This document shows positions 32,875-41,047 of a stretch of DNA of 42,326 nt, piece after piece. The position numbers and the translations under genes are program-made. Numbering within the stretch: the stretch's first letter is position 1; every line of letters begins with the position of its first letter. This DNA comes from Planktotalea sp. (GTDB lineage Bacteria; Pseudomonadota; Alphaproteobacteria; Rhodobacterales; Rhodobacteraceae): positions 1-42,326 of the forward strand of contig NZ_JABBAM010000081.1 in NCBI RefSeq assembly GCF_018607965.1, given 5' to 3'. The notes beneath the pieces were generated by a model that was not told where the DNA came from, made no database searches, and was given only the letters and a program-made list of their open reading frames with translations.

Positions 32875-33881
32875 TTAATTTTCCCACTGCGCCACACGCG
32901 GATCCATGATGCGACGCCACAGCGGCGGCATCAGAGCGATGATCGCCATCATGGGCAAGGGATAGGGAAGCATGGGTATCGTTCCCTCTACAAGTTGTAG
33001 CGCGGGGTAGTGACGTTGTGGATGCGTGTGATGATCCGAATGGCGCGGAGCGTTCAACATCATAGCCCCAGAAAAGCAGTGCGGCGTGTTCCAGCTGTGT
33101 TGCGGACCCACAGGTTCAAATTTGTCATTATCGGACATTTTGCGTCTTAAACCATAGTGTTGCACATAGTCGCTTAGGAAGATTTGCAGCTGCGCATAGA
33201 GCCCAATCGCGATGCAGATCACCACGCCCAAGAGTCCACCAATGGCGAAAGCCCCCAGCAGAGTACACGCCGCACCAAGATGATAGGACGTGTAGGGATG
33301 ACGGCCCTGCCCCTTCATGCGCTAAGCCTCGGCTGCGTATCCTGCGCGGTAGGATCCTATCCAAGCACGTGCAAAGAAACGCCAAAATCCACGACCCTTC
33401 GGCGCGGACACAGGATCGCGTGACGTGCCGCAATGGACGTGATGCACCAAAGGATGGGCAGACGCGTGATGCCCCATAAGGATCGACATATAAAGCGCTT
33501 TACCCAGACGGCGCAGGTTACGGTTCGGGCGATGGATCAATGCATGCGCATTTGGGTGACCGATCTGGCCTGCAAAAAGCGCTGTTGCGATGAACAATGC
33601 GACCTTCTGCGCGGGCCCGATGTCAGGGTTGGATGCCAGCACATAAATCACCACGCCCAGCACTATGAAATGAGCGATGGCAAGACCGGCACTAAGAGTA
33701 TCAGACGCTGGAAATTCCACGTCTGGGTCAGCATTGCCATCGGCCAAGGGCCAAGACGGTCAAACCCATAGGCAAAGACAGTGATGTAGATCAGCGCGGC
33801 CCATATCCACACACCGCCAAGCAATGCACCCGCAAGTAAAAGCACGACGATCATCAGCGTTGCGATGGTAAATTTCAGCAT
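32875..33881 (-). pseudogene. alkane 1-monooxygenase (AlkB-like), frameshift plus nonsense codon
   Basis: The remains of a membrane-bound di-iron hydroxylase of the AlkB/fatty-acid-desaturase superfamily. ATG 33881 begins an N-terminal membrane region that shifts frame near 33748-33753 (one G appears lost in GGCCC). The main body then reads ADGNADPDVEFPASD with the histidine clusters HPNAHALIH and HHASAHPLVHHVH. It is cut by an in-frame TAG at 33322-33324 between YAAEA and RMKGQ. The same frame continues with the third cluster, APRHSDHHTHPQRHYPAL, to 32875. Repaired length is about 335 residues, normal for the short roseobacter AlkB type. Two independent lesions point to loss of function, although all metal-binding histidines are kept, so the decay looks recent. 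Confidence 0.85.
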
Positions 33882-33919
33882 ACTTAAGGCCGATAGATAA
33901 ACACGTGGGCCGTGTACCA

Positions 33920-34375
33920 CTAACCCTTCGGTGAATATAGCTCGTCAGCGCGGCCTTCAAATGCGCGCACGATACGTTGCATGGCCTCGTTGAATACCAA
34001 TCCAATGATGCCTTGGAGGATAGCGTTCTTGAATTCGAAATCCACGAAGAATTTCGCCGTGCATCCCCCGCCCGCGACATCCTCAAACGCCCAATTGGAT
34101 TTCATGTACTTGAACGGCCCATCCAGATATTCGGTGTCGATCTTCTTTTCGTGTGCAAACAACACAACGCGGCTGCCGAACTTTTCGCGAAACACTTTGA
34201 AGCTGATGACCAGATCGGCCAACATTTCCTCTGACGCGCCATGATCCGTGCTCGACCGAATGCGCGCAGCAGCGCACCATGGCAAAAACTGCGGATACGA
34301 GGCCACATCAGCCACCAGCGCATACATCTGATCAGCCGAGTACGGCATATGGCGGTTTTCAGAATGGGTTGGCAT
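33920..34375 (-). CDS. COQ10/RatA family START-domain protein
   Basis: A 151-residue cytoplasmic protein of the polyketide-cyclase/COQ10 fold, linked to ubiquinone binding in respiration and in E. coli called RatA. Family motifs are YSADQMYALVADVASYPQFLPWC near the N-terminus, DLVISFKVFREKFGSRV, the WAFEDV segment and VDFEFKNAILQGIIGLVFNE near the end. Its start is ATG 34375, diverging from hpt. The alkB relic starts 38 bases downstream of it. The toxin label attached to RatA should not be carried over; a role in quinone handling is more likely in alphaproteobacteria. Confidence 0.88.
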   Translation of the reverse strand: MPTHSENRHMPYSADQMYALVADVASYPQFLPWCAAARIRSSTDHGASEEMLADLVISFKVFREKFGSRVVLFAHEKKIDTEYLDGPFKYMKSNWAFEDVAGGGCTAKFFVDFEFKNAILQGIIGLVFNEAMQRIVRAFEGRADELYSPKG

Positions 34376-34446
34376 CGGCGCAGTTTTCCCGTTAACTCAG
34401 GTGTGCTGCATGTGTGTCGCATCGGCCGAAAAATCAAGGGGCAGCC

Positions 34447-35001
34447 ATGCCACAGCGTCCATATGTCATCGACCAAATGATCTCTGCCAAGTCCATTGCC
34501 GCGCGCATCGAGGAACTCAGCAACGAGATTGAGCAGGAATTCAAAGGCACCGACAAGCTGGTTGTCGTCGGGCTATTGCGTGGATCGTTTGTTTTTATTG
34601 CTGACATTGTGCGTGAATTGGATTTGCCAGTGGAGGTCGATTTCTTAGAAGCATCTTCTTATGGTGACGGTATGGAAAGCAGTCGAGAAGTTCGTATTCT
34701 CAAAGACTTACGCGGCGCAATCGAAGGGCGTGATGTGCTGGTTGTTGAAGACATCGTTGACACCGGTCACACGCTTAATCACGTCACGCACCTACTGGAA
34801 TCGCGCAACCCCGCACGTTTGAAATCGATTGCATTGCTCGACAAACCGACCCGGCGCGAAGTGGATTTCAAGTCTGATTGGATTGGCTTTCAGATCCCCG
34901 ATGAATTCGTCGTGGGATATGGTATTGATTTTGCGCAACGCAATCGCAACCTACCCTACATAGGCAAAGTACGCTTTACAGACGGACCAGTCTCCGAATG
35001 A
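34447..35001 (+). CDS. hpt: hypoxanthine phosphoribosyltransferase
   Basis: A 184-residue purine-salvage enzyme joining hypoxanthine or guanine to PRPP. The PRPP-binding motif is [14 protein letters not shown], preceded by the [18 protein letters not shown] loop and the flexible loop with [13 protein letters not shown]. The C-terminal base-binding part has [29 protein letters not shown] just upstream sets ATG 34447; the frame is open from 34414. A short membrane peptide gene overlaps its stop. Confidence 0.93.
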   Translation: MPQRPYVIDQMISAKSIAARIEELSNEIEQEFKGTDKLVVVGLLRGSFVFIADIVRELDLPVEVDFLEASSYGDGMESSREVRILKDLRGAIEGRDVLVVEDIVDTGHTLNHVTHLLESRNPARLKSIALLDKPTRREVDFKSDWIGFQIPDEFVVGYGIDFAQRNRNLPYIGKVRFTDGPVSE

Positions 35002-35174
35002 TAAACCCACGCCACTTTTTGCACATGTCACGTTGGGCGCTTAACCCGCCCTCGGCAGCGCGTGTGAAAATGGGGATAGTTGTGATTGTGATTTGTGCCG
35101 TGATCTTTCTGATCGAGCGTTACGTCGGTTGGCCCGACGCCCTGACGCCCAATACATTCAAACTGCGCGGCTAA
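34998..35174 (+). CDS. small single-span membrane protein (58 residues), conserved type
   Basis: A short ORF overlapping the hpt stop by 4 bases (ATGA). It encodes a basic N-terminus with [15 protein letters not shown], one membrane helix at about residues 26-39 ([13 protein letters not shown]), then [11 protein letters not shown]. The RWALNPPS...RVK and ER-x-VGWPD pattern is one I associate with small conserved membrane proteins of Rhodobacteraceae; no function is known to me. ATG 35025 ([10 protein letters not shown]) is an equally likely start. It ends overlapping the convergent sufE gene by 4 bases. Confidence 0.6.
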   Translation: MINPRHFLHMSRWALNPPSAARVKMGIVVIVICAVIFLIERYVGWPDALTPNTFKLRG

Positions 35175-35581
35175 CTAGCCGCAGCAGCCGTTTCGCGCAC
35201 ACGTACGATCATCGCTGTTAGACCGTTTGATCGCTGCGCAGACAAATGTTCATTCAAACCCAAGCGCCCAAGTTCGGATTTTGCATCAATCGCCGTTACC
35301 TCGGACACAGGCATGTCATTGTAAAGAATACGTAAAACCGCAATCAAACCGTTCACGATCATCGCATCACTTTCGCCATCAAAGCGAAATACACCACCCT
35401 CGATCTTGGGATGTAACCAGACTTGGCTGGCACAGCCATCAACCTTCGTTGCTTGCACTTTCAGCGCATCCTCAAGCGGCTTCATCGCCTTGCCCTGCTC
35501 AATCACATGGCGATAGCGCTCTTCCCAATCTTCGAGAAATTCGAAATCTTCGACAAGCTCTTCAAATGCTGCGTTGGCCAT
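35171..35581 (-). CDS. sufE: SufE family cysteine-desulfuration protein
   Basis: A 136-residue cytoplasmic protein that accepts sulfur from the cysteine desulfurase SufS for Fe-S cluster assembly. The acceptor cysteine is Cys50 in VDGCASQVWLHP, and the N-terminal EELVEDFEFLEDWEERYRHV and central SDAMIVNGLIAVLRILYN are typical. ATG 35581 is chosen because GAGAGG lies just upstream and gives the family N-terminus; the frame is open to 35683. It is not next to other suf genes here. Confidence 0.92.
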   Translation of the reverse strand: MANAAFEELVEDFEFLEDWEERYRHVIEQGKAMKPLEDALKVQATKVDGCASQVWLHPKIEGGVFRFDGESDAMIVNGLIAVLRILYNDMPVSEVTAIDAKSELGRLGLNEHLSAQRSNGLTAMIVRVRETAAAAS

Positions 35582-35708
35582 GATGCACCTCTCTTTTGTG
35601 TTGCACTTGAGGTAGTCAGCAACGCGCCAAAGGTCCAGTGCGCTCTTGCCGCTTTTCAAGTTGCAGGATGTAAGATAAATCATATCAAAACAAAGACGAG
35701 GTATTCAC

Positions 35709-36218
35709 ATGGCATATTCACGCACTTTATTGCTTTGCGGTTCGCTGGCATTGGCAGGTTGTGGCGGCGGATTGGCGAACAGTTGGGTCAACCCTGGGAA
35801 TTGGTTTGGCAAGTCAAGCAATCAAGCGATTCCTACGGAAGGAACAGTCAACCCACTGATTCTACAGAAAAATGTGTTTGCGCGCAAAGAATTAGAATAC
35901 CAAGGCTTTGCCGTAGACCAAATTAAAAGCCTGCGCATTGAACGTCGTCCGGGCGGTGCAATTGTGCGGGTCGTTGGGGTCGCAAATGCGATTGGTTCTT
36001 ATAATGTGCGTCTGGAGCCGGACGCAGAAAACGGTCCCAATAAAGGCGTTCTAAGTTTCACATTGAACGCCGAACAACCCAAGACCGTAATCCAAGGCGG
36101 CAGCGATAATGCGCGTCAAATTACAGCGGCTAAAATCCTGAGCGACCAAGACCTTGCTGGCGTACGCTCAATTGTCGTTAAAGGTGCGCGAAATCAATTA
36201 AGTACACGCCGACGCTAA
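35709..36218 (+). CDS. lipoprotein, conserved hypothetical
   Basis: A 169-residue predicted lipoprotein. The signal peptide ends in the lipobox LAGC with the lipidated cysteine at residue 18, followed by a glycine-rich linker. The remainder contains EYQGFAVDQIKSLRIERRPG, then RVVGVANAIGSYNVRLEP, and ends in several arginines. I do not recognise a named domain, although similar lipoproteins occur widely in Rhodobacteraceae near rnd. It diverges from sufE and converges with rnd. Envelope location is predicted; function is unknown. Confidence 0.75.
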   Translation: MAYSRTLLLCGSLALAGCGGGLANSWVNPGNWFGKSSNQAIPTEGTVNPLILQKNVFARKELEYQGFAVDQIKSLRIERRPGGAIVRVVGVANAIGSYNVRLEPDAENGPNKGVLSFTLNAEQPKTVIQGGSDNARQITAAKILSDQDLAGVRSIVVKGARNQLSTRRR

Positions 36219-36245
36219 AGCAGAAAAAACGGTGGAACTAGGACC

Positions 36246-37403
36246 CTACACCGGGACTAAAACCACATCATTGCCTTTGGCGGAAAGCGCAATTTTTCCA
36301 TCGCATAGCTTGAGTGCGTCTTCACCGAAGACCTCGTACCGCCAGCCCTCAAGCGCGCCCACGTCACGTTCACCAGCCGCAATCGCATCCAAGTCAGATG
36401 CGGGTGCCACCAATTTTGACGCAACACCAACCGCACTCGTTTTCGCTTTGAGCAACACGCGCAAAAGATCAGCCAAGGCGGGATTCACTTGCTGACGTTC
36501 ATGCTTGCGCTCAACGCGCGGCAAATCTGCTTCAGGACAGGCCAAACCAACCTTGATTGCATTCAAGATACCGTCAGCGATGTCACCACGGCGGGCTTCG
36601 CGCAGCAGCAAACGGGAATTACCAAGGTCAGCGATATTTTTCGGCTTTGTCGCGGCAATTTCTGCAAGCGCGTCGTCTTTGTAAACACGGCTGCGCGGCA
36701 CATTCTTGGTTTGTGCATAATCTTCGCGAAAGCGTGCAAGTTCGCGCACGATCGACAAGAAACGTGGGCTGTTGTTACGGGTTTTCACACGCTTCCATGC
36801 ATCTTCTGGCTTGGTTGTATAGGTCGCAGGGTTGTTCAGGATCGTCATTTCTTGATCGACCCAATGCGCGCGCCCCGCATCCTTAAGGCGCTTGGCGAGA
36901 TACTCATAAACCTGACGCAAATGCGTCACATCAGCAAGCGCATACGTGGACTGCGCATCGCTTAGCGGGCGGCGTGACCAATCGGTAAAGCGCGAGGACT
37001 TGTCGATCTCTTCCTTGGCGATTTTACGCACCAACGTTTCATATCCAACCTGTTCACCGAAACCACAAACCATTGAGGCAACTTGCGTGTCGAACAAGGG
37101 CGTTGGGATAACGCCAGCATCGACTTGGAAAATTTCAATGTCTTGGCGCGCGGCGTGAAACACTTTTACGACGCTGGTATCACGAAACAAATCATACAGC
37201 GGCTCTAGTGAAATGCCGGTCGCCAGCGGATCAACCAAACATCCATTGCTGTCATCGGTTCCAGGCATTGCAAGCTGCACCAAACAAAGCTTTGAATAAT
37301 ACGTTCGTTCACGCAAAAATTCTGTGTCTACAGTGACATAATCGTGCTTTGCAGCTTCGAGGCAAAATTTAGAAAGCGCGTCGGTTGTGGTGATCGTTAG
37401 CAT
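36246..37403 (-). CDS. rnd: ribonuclease D
   Basis: A 385-residue 3'-5' exoribonuclease acting on tRNA precursors. The DEDDy catalytic set is visible: Asp26 and Glu28 (VTVDTEFLRERTYYSKLCLV), Asp88 (FHAARQDIEIF), Tyr154 and Asp158 (YALADVTHLRQVYEYL). The HRDC-type C-terminal region follows with ELARFREDYAQTKNVPRSRV. Length is normal. ATG 37403 is the start. It stands between the convergent lipoprotein gene and purN, with no overlap. Confidence 0.93.
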   Translation of the reverse strand: MLTITTTDALSKFCLEAAKHDYVTVDTEFLRERTYYSKLCLVQLAMPGTDDSNGCLVDPLATGISLEPLYDLFRDTSVVKVFHAARQDIEIFQVDAGVIPTPLFDTQVASMVCGFGEQVGYETLVRKIAKEEIDKSSRFTDWSRRPLSDAQSTYALADVTHLRQVYEYLAKRLKDAGRAHWVDQEMTILNNPATYTTKPEDAWKRVKTRNNSPRFLSIVRELARFREDYAQTKNVPRSRVYKDDALAEIAATKPKNIADLGNSRLLLREARRGDIADGILNAIKVGLACPEADLPRVERKHERQQVNPALADLLRVLLKAKTSAVGVASKLVAPASDLDAIAAGERDVGALEGWRYEVFGEDALKLCDGKIALSAKGNDVVLVPV

Positions 37404-37482
37404 ATATCAGAGCTCATTCGCGTGTTATCCTTTGGTGCCTTACGCGATATCGCCCATGAAATAAAGACTATCGTCGGTGCCC

Positions 37483-38067
37483 CTAATATCGATTGATGAA
37501 ATAAGTTGCAAAGCGTTGTAAAGCCATAGGATAAATCCGGTGTTCTTGGATCAAAACACGCGCGGCTAAGGTGTCTGGCGTATCATCCGCAAGGATCGGC
37601 ACGCTTGCTTGCATGATGATCGGACCGTCGTCCAATTTGGCCGTGACTTCATGCACTGTGCAGCCTGCCTGTGTATCACCCGCATCTATCGCGCGGGCGT
37701 GCGTGTGCAACCCTTTGTACTTGGGCAAAAGCGACGGATGCACGTTAATCATGTGCCCCTCGTAGCGTGCAATGAAATGCGGTGTGAGAACACGCATGAA
37801 CCCTGCGAGACAGATGATGTCCGTTTTGGCCGCGTCAAGTTGCGCCATAAGCGCGTCCTCAAACGCAGCGCGGTCTTTGCCGTAGGGTTTGTGATCAATC
37901 GCAGCGGTCGGCACGCCATGCGCCGCAGCTTTGGCCAAACCACCAGCCGAGGCGCTGTTGGCCATCACAAGGCACGGTTCAGCTAGATGATCCGCCCCCA
38001 TGCTTTCCAGCAGCTTCACCATGTTAGAGCCGCCACCAGAAATCAAAATGGCAACGCGTAGCTTCAA
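37483..38067 (-). CDS. purN: phosphoribosylglycinamide formyltransferase
   Basis: A 194-residue enzyme using 10-formyl-tetrahydrofolate to formylate GAR in purine synthesis. The phosphate-binding motif is [10 protein letters not shown] near the N-terminus. The folate/catalytic signature is [20 protein letters not shown] with the catalytic Asn and His, followed by LDDGPIIMQ with the Asp. The start is TTG 38067, overlapping the purM stop by 4 bases (TTGA), so it is translationally coupled to purM as in many bacteria. Confidence 0.93.
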   Translation of the reverse strand: MKLRVAILISGGGSNMVKLLESMGADHLAEPCLVMANSASAGGLAKAAAHGVPTAAIDHKPYGKDRAAFEDALMAQLDAAKTDIICLAGFMRVLTPHFIARYEGHMINVHPSLLPKYKGLHTHARAIDAGDTQAGCTVHEVTAKLDDGPIIMQASVPILADDTPDTLAARVLIQEHRIYPMALQRFATYFINRY

Positions 38068-39116
38068 AGCAGCGATCCTGTGTAGCGCACCTCGCCCGTG
38101 TCGGTGACGTGGCCAAGCTTGGCGACTGTTTCGCCCGCCGCCTGAAGCAAGGCGATCAATGCGTCCGCACGGGCCGCATCCACGCTTAGCACCATACCCA
38201 TACCGCAGTTGAAGGTCTTGAGCATTTCGGATTCAGCAATATCGCCTGTCTTGGCCATCCATTGAAACACAGGCGGCAAATCCCAAGCGTTCAAATCAAT
38301 CTCTATTCCACAGCCGTCAGGCAGCACACGAGGGATGTTTTCCGTCAAACCGCCACCCGTGATATGGGCCAGCGCGTGAACGCCCCCTGCCCGAATAGCC
38401 GCCAAGGATTGTTTTACATACAGACGTGTTGGCGTCAGCAAAGCCGCGCCAAGATTACCGTGCGCGAACGGGCAATCATCGTCCCAGCCAAGGCCGGACA
38501 TTTCGACCAGTTTGCGCACCAAAGAATAGCCGTTGGAATGCACACCGTCAGAGGCCAGTCCCAGCAGAACATCGCCCAATTGCACGTTTGCAGGCAGTTC
38601 GCTGCCACGTTCCATCGCGCCAACAGAGAAACCCGCAAGATCGAAATCGCCCTTGGGATACATGCCCGGCATTTCCGCCGTTTCGCCGCCAATCAATGCG
38701 CAATTAGAGCGCACGCAGCCCTCTGCAATGCCTTCAATGATACGCGCAGCCACGTCTGTTTCCAGATGACCCGTCGCAAAGTAATCCAAGAAGAACAGCG
38801 GCTCTGCACCCTGACATACCAGATCATTGACGCACATGGCGACCAGATCAATGCCAACGCCGTCCACGTTGCCTGTATCAATCGCGATGCGCAGTTTGGT
38901 GCCAACACCGTCTGTCGCGCCCACAAGGATCGGGTCGCTATACCCCGCGCCTTTTAGATCGAAGAGCGCGCCAAATCCACCAAGACCGGACATAACACCG
39001 GGGCGATTGGTGCGCTTGGCCGCTGGTTTTATCCGCTCCACCAGCGCGTTGCCCGCGTCAATATCAACACCCGCATCTGCGTAAGTGATGCCGCTCTTAG
39101 CTATTTGGTCGCTCAT
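38064..39116 (-). CDS. purM: phosphoribosylformylglycinamidine cyclo-ligase (AIR synthetase)
   Basis: A 350-residue ATP-dependent enzyme closing the imidazole ring in purine synthesis. Signature stretches are [20 protein letters not shown], the [13 protein letters not shown] glycine loop, the metal/phosphate motif [31 protein letters not shown] and [18 protein letters not shown]. The start is ATG 39116, with GGAGA 6 bases upstream. It leads the purM-purN pair and carries a long inverted repeat in its leader (39126-39157). Confidence 0.95.
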   Translation of the reverse strand: MSDQIAKSGITYADAGVDIDAGNALVERIKPAAKRTNRPGVMSGLGGFGALFDLKGAGYSDPILVGATDGVGTKLRIAIDTGNVDGVGIDLVAMCVNDLVCQGAEPLFFLDYFATGHLETDVAARIIEGIAEGCVRSNCALIGGETAEMPGMYPKGDFDLAGFSVGAMERGSELPANVQLGDVLLGLASDGVHSNGYSLVRKLVEMSGLGWDDDCPFAHGNLGAALLTPTRLYVKQSLAAIRAGGVHALAHITGGGLTENIPRVLPDGCGIEIDLNAWDLPPVFQWMAKTGDIAESEMLKTFNCGMGMVLSVDAARADALIALLQAAGETVAKLGHVTDTGEVRYTGSLL

Positions 39117-39125
39117 GGAAATCTC

Positions 39126-39157
39126 CGCGCAAAGGGTGGTGTTAATCGCTTTGCGCG
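39126..39157 (-). promoter_or_regulatory. 9-base inverted repeat in the purM leader
   Basis: CGCGCAAAG (39126-39134) and CTTTGCGCG (39149-39157) are perfect complements around 14 bases. The repeat lies 10-41 bases upstream of the purM start, and its purM-proximal arm abuts the ribosome binding site GGAGA. It could be a purine-responsive operator or an RNA hairpin limiting ribosome access. Confidence 0.45.
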
Positions 39158-39212
39158 TCCGTTATCGCATCGCGGGTTTAAGTGCAATCTTGCGGTCGTG
39201 CTAATGCAGCGG

Positions 39213-39240
39213 TTGACCTGCGATATCTGATCCCTAATGG
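39213..39240 (+). promoter_or_regulatory. putative promoter for the GFA-family gene
   Basis: TTGACC (39213-39218), a 16-base spacer and TAATGG (39235-39240) lie about 27 bases before the GFA start. The -35 is good and the -10 weak. Confidence 0.35.
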
Positions 39241-39266
39241 TTACAGCGAAGTTTAGGAATCCCACA

Positions 39267-39680
39267 ATGGCCGACCATCAAGGCAAATGCTACTGCGGCG
39301 CTCTGCGCTTTGAGATGAACGCAGAGCCCGTCATGCAAGCGCAATGTCATTGCCGCGAATGCCAGTATTTTTCGGGTGGCGGTGCGAATTACTTCATGGT
39401 GATCCCTGAAGCAGGTTTCAAATATACCTCTGGTACGCCAAAATATTTCACGCGCTCTGATCTAGAGGCCCCCGTCACACGCGAGTTTTGCAGTGATTGT
39501 GGTACACACATCGCGACATGCCGACCAAACCTGCCGATGGTTATCCTAAAGGTCGGGACATTGGAGGCGCCAAGCAATGCCTACACGCCCCAATTGGCAA
39601 TTTTCGCCAATGACAAGCAGGCGTTCCATGTGGTTCCCGAGGGCATGCCATGCTTCCAAGAAATGGCGCCACGAAAATAG
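39267..39680 (+). CDS. GFA family (glutathione-dependent formaldehyde-activating enzyme-like) zinc protein
   Basis: A 137-residue protein of the GFA/CENP-V fold. Zinc-binding cysteines are in GKCYCGALRF near the N-terminus, QCHCRECQYFSGGGANYF, and FCSDCGTHIAT further on, which is the standard arrangement. ATG 39267 (MADHQGKCYC) is used because AGGAA lies just upstream; the frame is open from 39237. Proteins of this family are often annotated as formaldehyde-activating, but most have no proven substrate. It diverges from purM and precedes the tRNA gene. Confidence 0.9.
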   Translation: MADHQGKCYCGALRFEMNAEPVMQAQCHCRECQYFSGGGANYFMVIPEAGFKYTSGTPKYFTRSDLEAPVTREFCSDCGTHIATCRPNLPMVILKVGTLEAPSNAYTPQLAIFANDKQAFHVVPEGMPCFQEMAPRK

Positions 39681-39705
39681 CTGGTGCAATCGGGGTGCGT
39701 TTGCC

Positions 39706-39733
39706 TTGACGCGGACAAACCGTCTGCTAATCA
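39706..39733 (+). promoter_or_regulatory. putative promoter of the CAU tRNA gene
   Basis: TTGACG (39706-39711, five of six matches), a 16-base spacer and TAATCA (39728-39733) place a start near 39740, just before the tRNA. Confidence 0.5.
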
Positions 39734-39745
39734 GAGGGCAAGGTA

Positions 39746-39822
39746 GGGCCTGTAGCTCAATTGGTTAGAGCAGCGTGCTCATAACGCGTTGGTTGCAGGT
39801 TCAAGTCCTGCCGGGCCTACCA
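39746..39822 (+). tRNA. tRNA with CAU anticodon (probably tRNA-Ile2, lysidine type; Met possible)
   Basis: A complete 77-nt cloverleaf: acceptor arm GGGCCTG / CGGGCCT, D-arm GCTC / GAGC, anticodon loop CTCATAA with CAU at 39780-39782, T-arm GCAGG-TTCAAGT-CCTGC, discriminator A and an encoded CCA end. C4-G69 and C5-G68 pairs, known positive determinants for lysidine synthetase TilS in E. coli, favour tRNA-Ile(CAU) over elongator Met. It is not an initiator, because the first pair is formed (as G1-U72) and the three-GC anticodon stem is absent. The G1-U72 wobble pair is unusual; C72 would be normal. Confidence 0.93.
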
Positions 39823-39825
39823 GTT

Positions 39826-40227
39826 TTATTCGCAGATATTTTCTTTGATGAAGCAATTGGACCCAATACAGCCGTTCCAGCCTTCGTCTTTTGCGGATTG
39901 CGATTTTTCACCGAAATCCCCGACGACCAGCTCAACAGCTTTCACCTTTTCAAGCTTAAAGATGCGCTTTGCTTCAAAATCGCGCCCCTTGGTGCAGCCG
40001 CGGCTTTGCCAGCCGTGCATGTAGAAACTGCCATTGTTGCCGATTGCCACTTGATGCACATCGATGATGCGCGGCGCGCAGCCTTTACTGGCGTCTTTGT
40101 CATAGACCAACTCGACGACGCGGCCTGTTTTGGCGGCTTCGCACAAAGATGCTTCGAATTTGGATTGGGCAAATGCGGAGGAAGCAAGCCCGAGGCTAAT
40201 CAGCATTGATGTTGTTACAAGCTTCAT
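39826..40227 (-). CDS. secreted cysteine-rich protein with a WYL-like pattern
   Basis: A 133-residue protein with a clear signal peptide (residues 1-20, cleavage after AFA). The mature chain has six cysteines (29, 50, 78, 120, 125, 132). Its middle, [20 protein letters not shown] followed by GSFYMHGWQ and [17 protein letters not shown], has the spacing of a WYL domain: a strand with Y, a basic R-x-I-x-V strand, an aromatic Y-x-x-G-W strand, then an R-I-F-K-L strand. WYL domains normally sit in cytoplasmic regulators. The domain call is my inference from pattern only. The ATG overlaps the rlmE stop by 4 bases, so it belongs to the gppA-rlmE transcription unit. Confidence 0.7.
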   Translation of the reverse strand: MKLVTTSMLISLGLASSAFAQSKFEASLCEAAKTGRVVELVYDKDASKGCAPRIIDVHQVAIGNNGSFYMHGWQSRGCTKGRDFEAKRIFKLEKVKAVELVVGDFGEKSQSAKDEGWNGCIGSNCFIKENICE

Positions 40228-40970
40228 TCCTCGTCCTCCTCATTACTTTCACGTCGCCCCTTAAACCCTGTCGCCACAACGAATTTTTCAGAACTGTCTT
40301 GGCGTGAACTGGGTGGCTTCATATGTGCGACCTTAGTGAAATTCTGCTTGAGAACCTTCTGCAGCTCTCCTTCTGCGCCACCCGCCAGCACCTTGGCAAC
40401 AAACGTTCCGCCATCCGCAAGGACGTCGAACGCGAAATAAGCAGCGGCTTCACAAAGGTGCATAATGCGCAGGTGGTCGGTTTGCTTGTGCCCAGACGAC
40501 GAGGCCGCCATGTCAGAAAGAACCACATCCGCCTGCCCGCCAAGCCAGCCTTTGACCAGATCATCCGCGCCTTCATCAAGAAAATCGAGCACGTGGAATT
40601 CGGCGCCCGCCATGGTTTCGACCTCTTGCAGATCAATCCCAAGGATCGTGCCCTGCGCTTTGCCGCGACGATCCCCAAGCGCGTTGATGCGTGGGACCGC
40701 GACCTGACACCAGCCACCAGGGGCACAGCCGAGGTCAACAACGCGTGCACCAGGCACCAAGAAGCGATATTTATCATCCACTTCCATGATCTTGAATGCA
40801 GCACGTCCACGATAGCCTTCGGCCTTGGCGCGTTTGACGTATGGATCATTCAACTGACGTTGCAGCCAAAGTGTCGAGGACATGCGCCGACCGCGCGCTG
40901 ACTTAACCTTAACAGTTAGATCACGCTGGCCGCGGCCTGAATTATTTTTGCCGTCTGGGGTCTTTGCCAT
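40224..40970 (-). CDS. rlmE: 23S rRNA (uridine-2'-O) methyltransferase RlmE (FtsJ/RrmJ)
   Basis: A 248-residue SAM-dependent methyltransferase modifying the A-loop of 23S rRNA (U2552 in E. coli). The catalytic tetrad is complete: Lys60 (RGRAAFK), Asp153 (LSDMAAS), Lys193 (VAKVLAGG) and Glu228 (SSEKFVVA). The SAM motif is [11 protein letters not shown] at about 78-87. ATG 40970 ([10 protein letters not shown]) gives the family N-terminus with its basic extension; the frame is open to 41036. It follows gppA at 77 bases and overlaps the secreted WYL-like gene. Confidence 0.93.
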   Translation of the reverse strand: MAKTPDGKNNSGRGQRDLTVKVKSARGRRMSSTLWLQRQLNDPYVKRAKAEGYRGRAAFKIMEVDDKYRFLVPGARVVDLGCAPGGWCQVAVPRINALGDRRGKAQGTILGIDLQEVETMAGAEFHVLDFLDEGADDLVKGWLGGQADVVLSDMAASSSGHKQTDHLRIMHLCEAAAYFAFDVLADGGTFVAKVLAGGAEGELQKVLKQNFTKVAHMKPPSSRQDSSEKFVVATGFKGRRESNEEDEE

Positions 40971-41047
40971 GTCACTTAACTTTCTGAACATCTGTGCGAC
41001 GCGGGATACGATTTTTGCCGGAAAAACTTTCAGCAATATCGCGCCCT

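Noticed and set aside
33920-34375. Toxin of a toxin-antitoxin pair (RatA label)
   Set aside because: No antitoxin gene is adjacent and the sequence fits the COQ10/START family.
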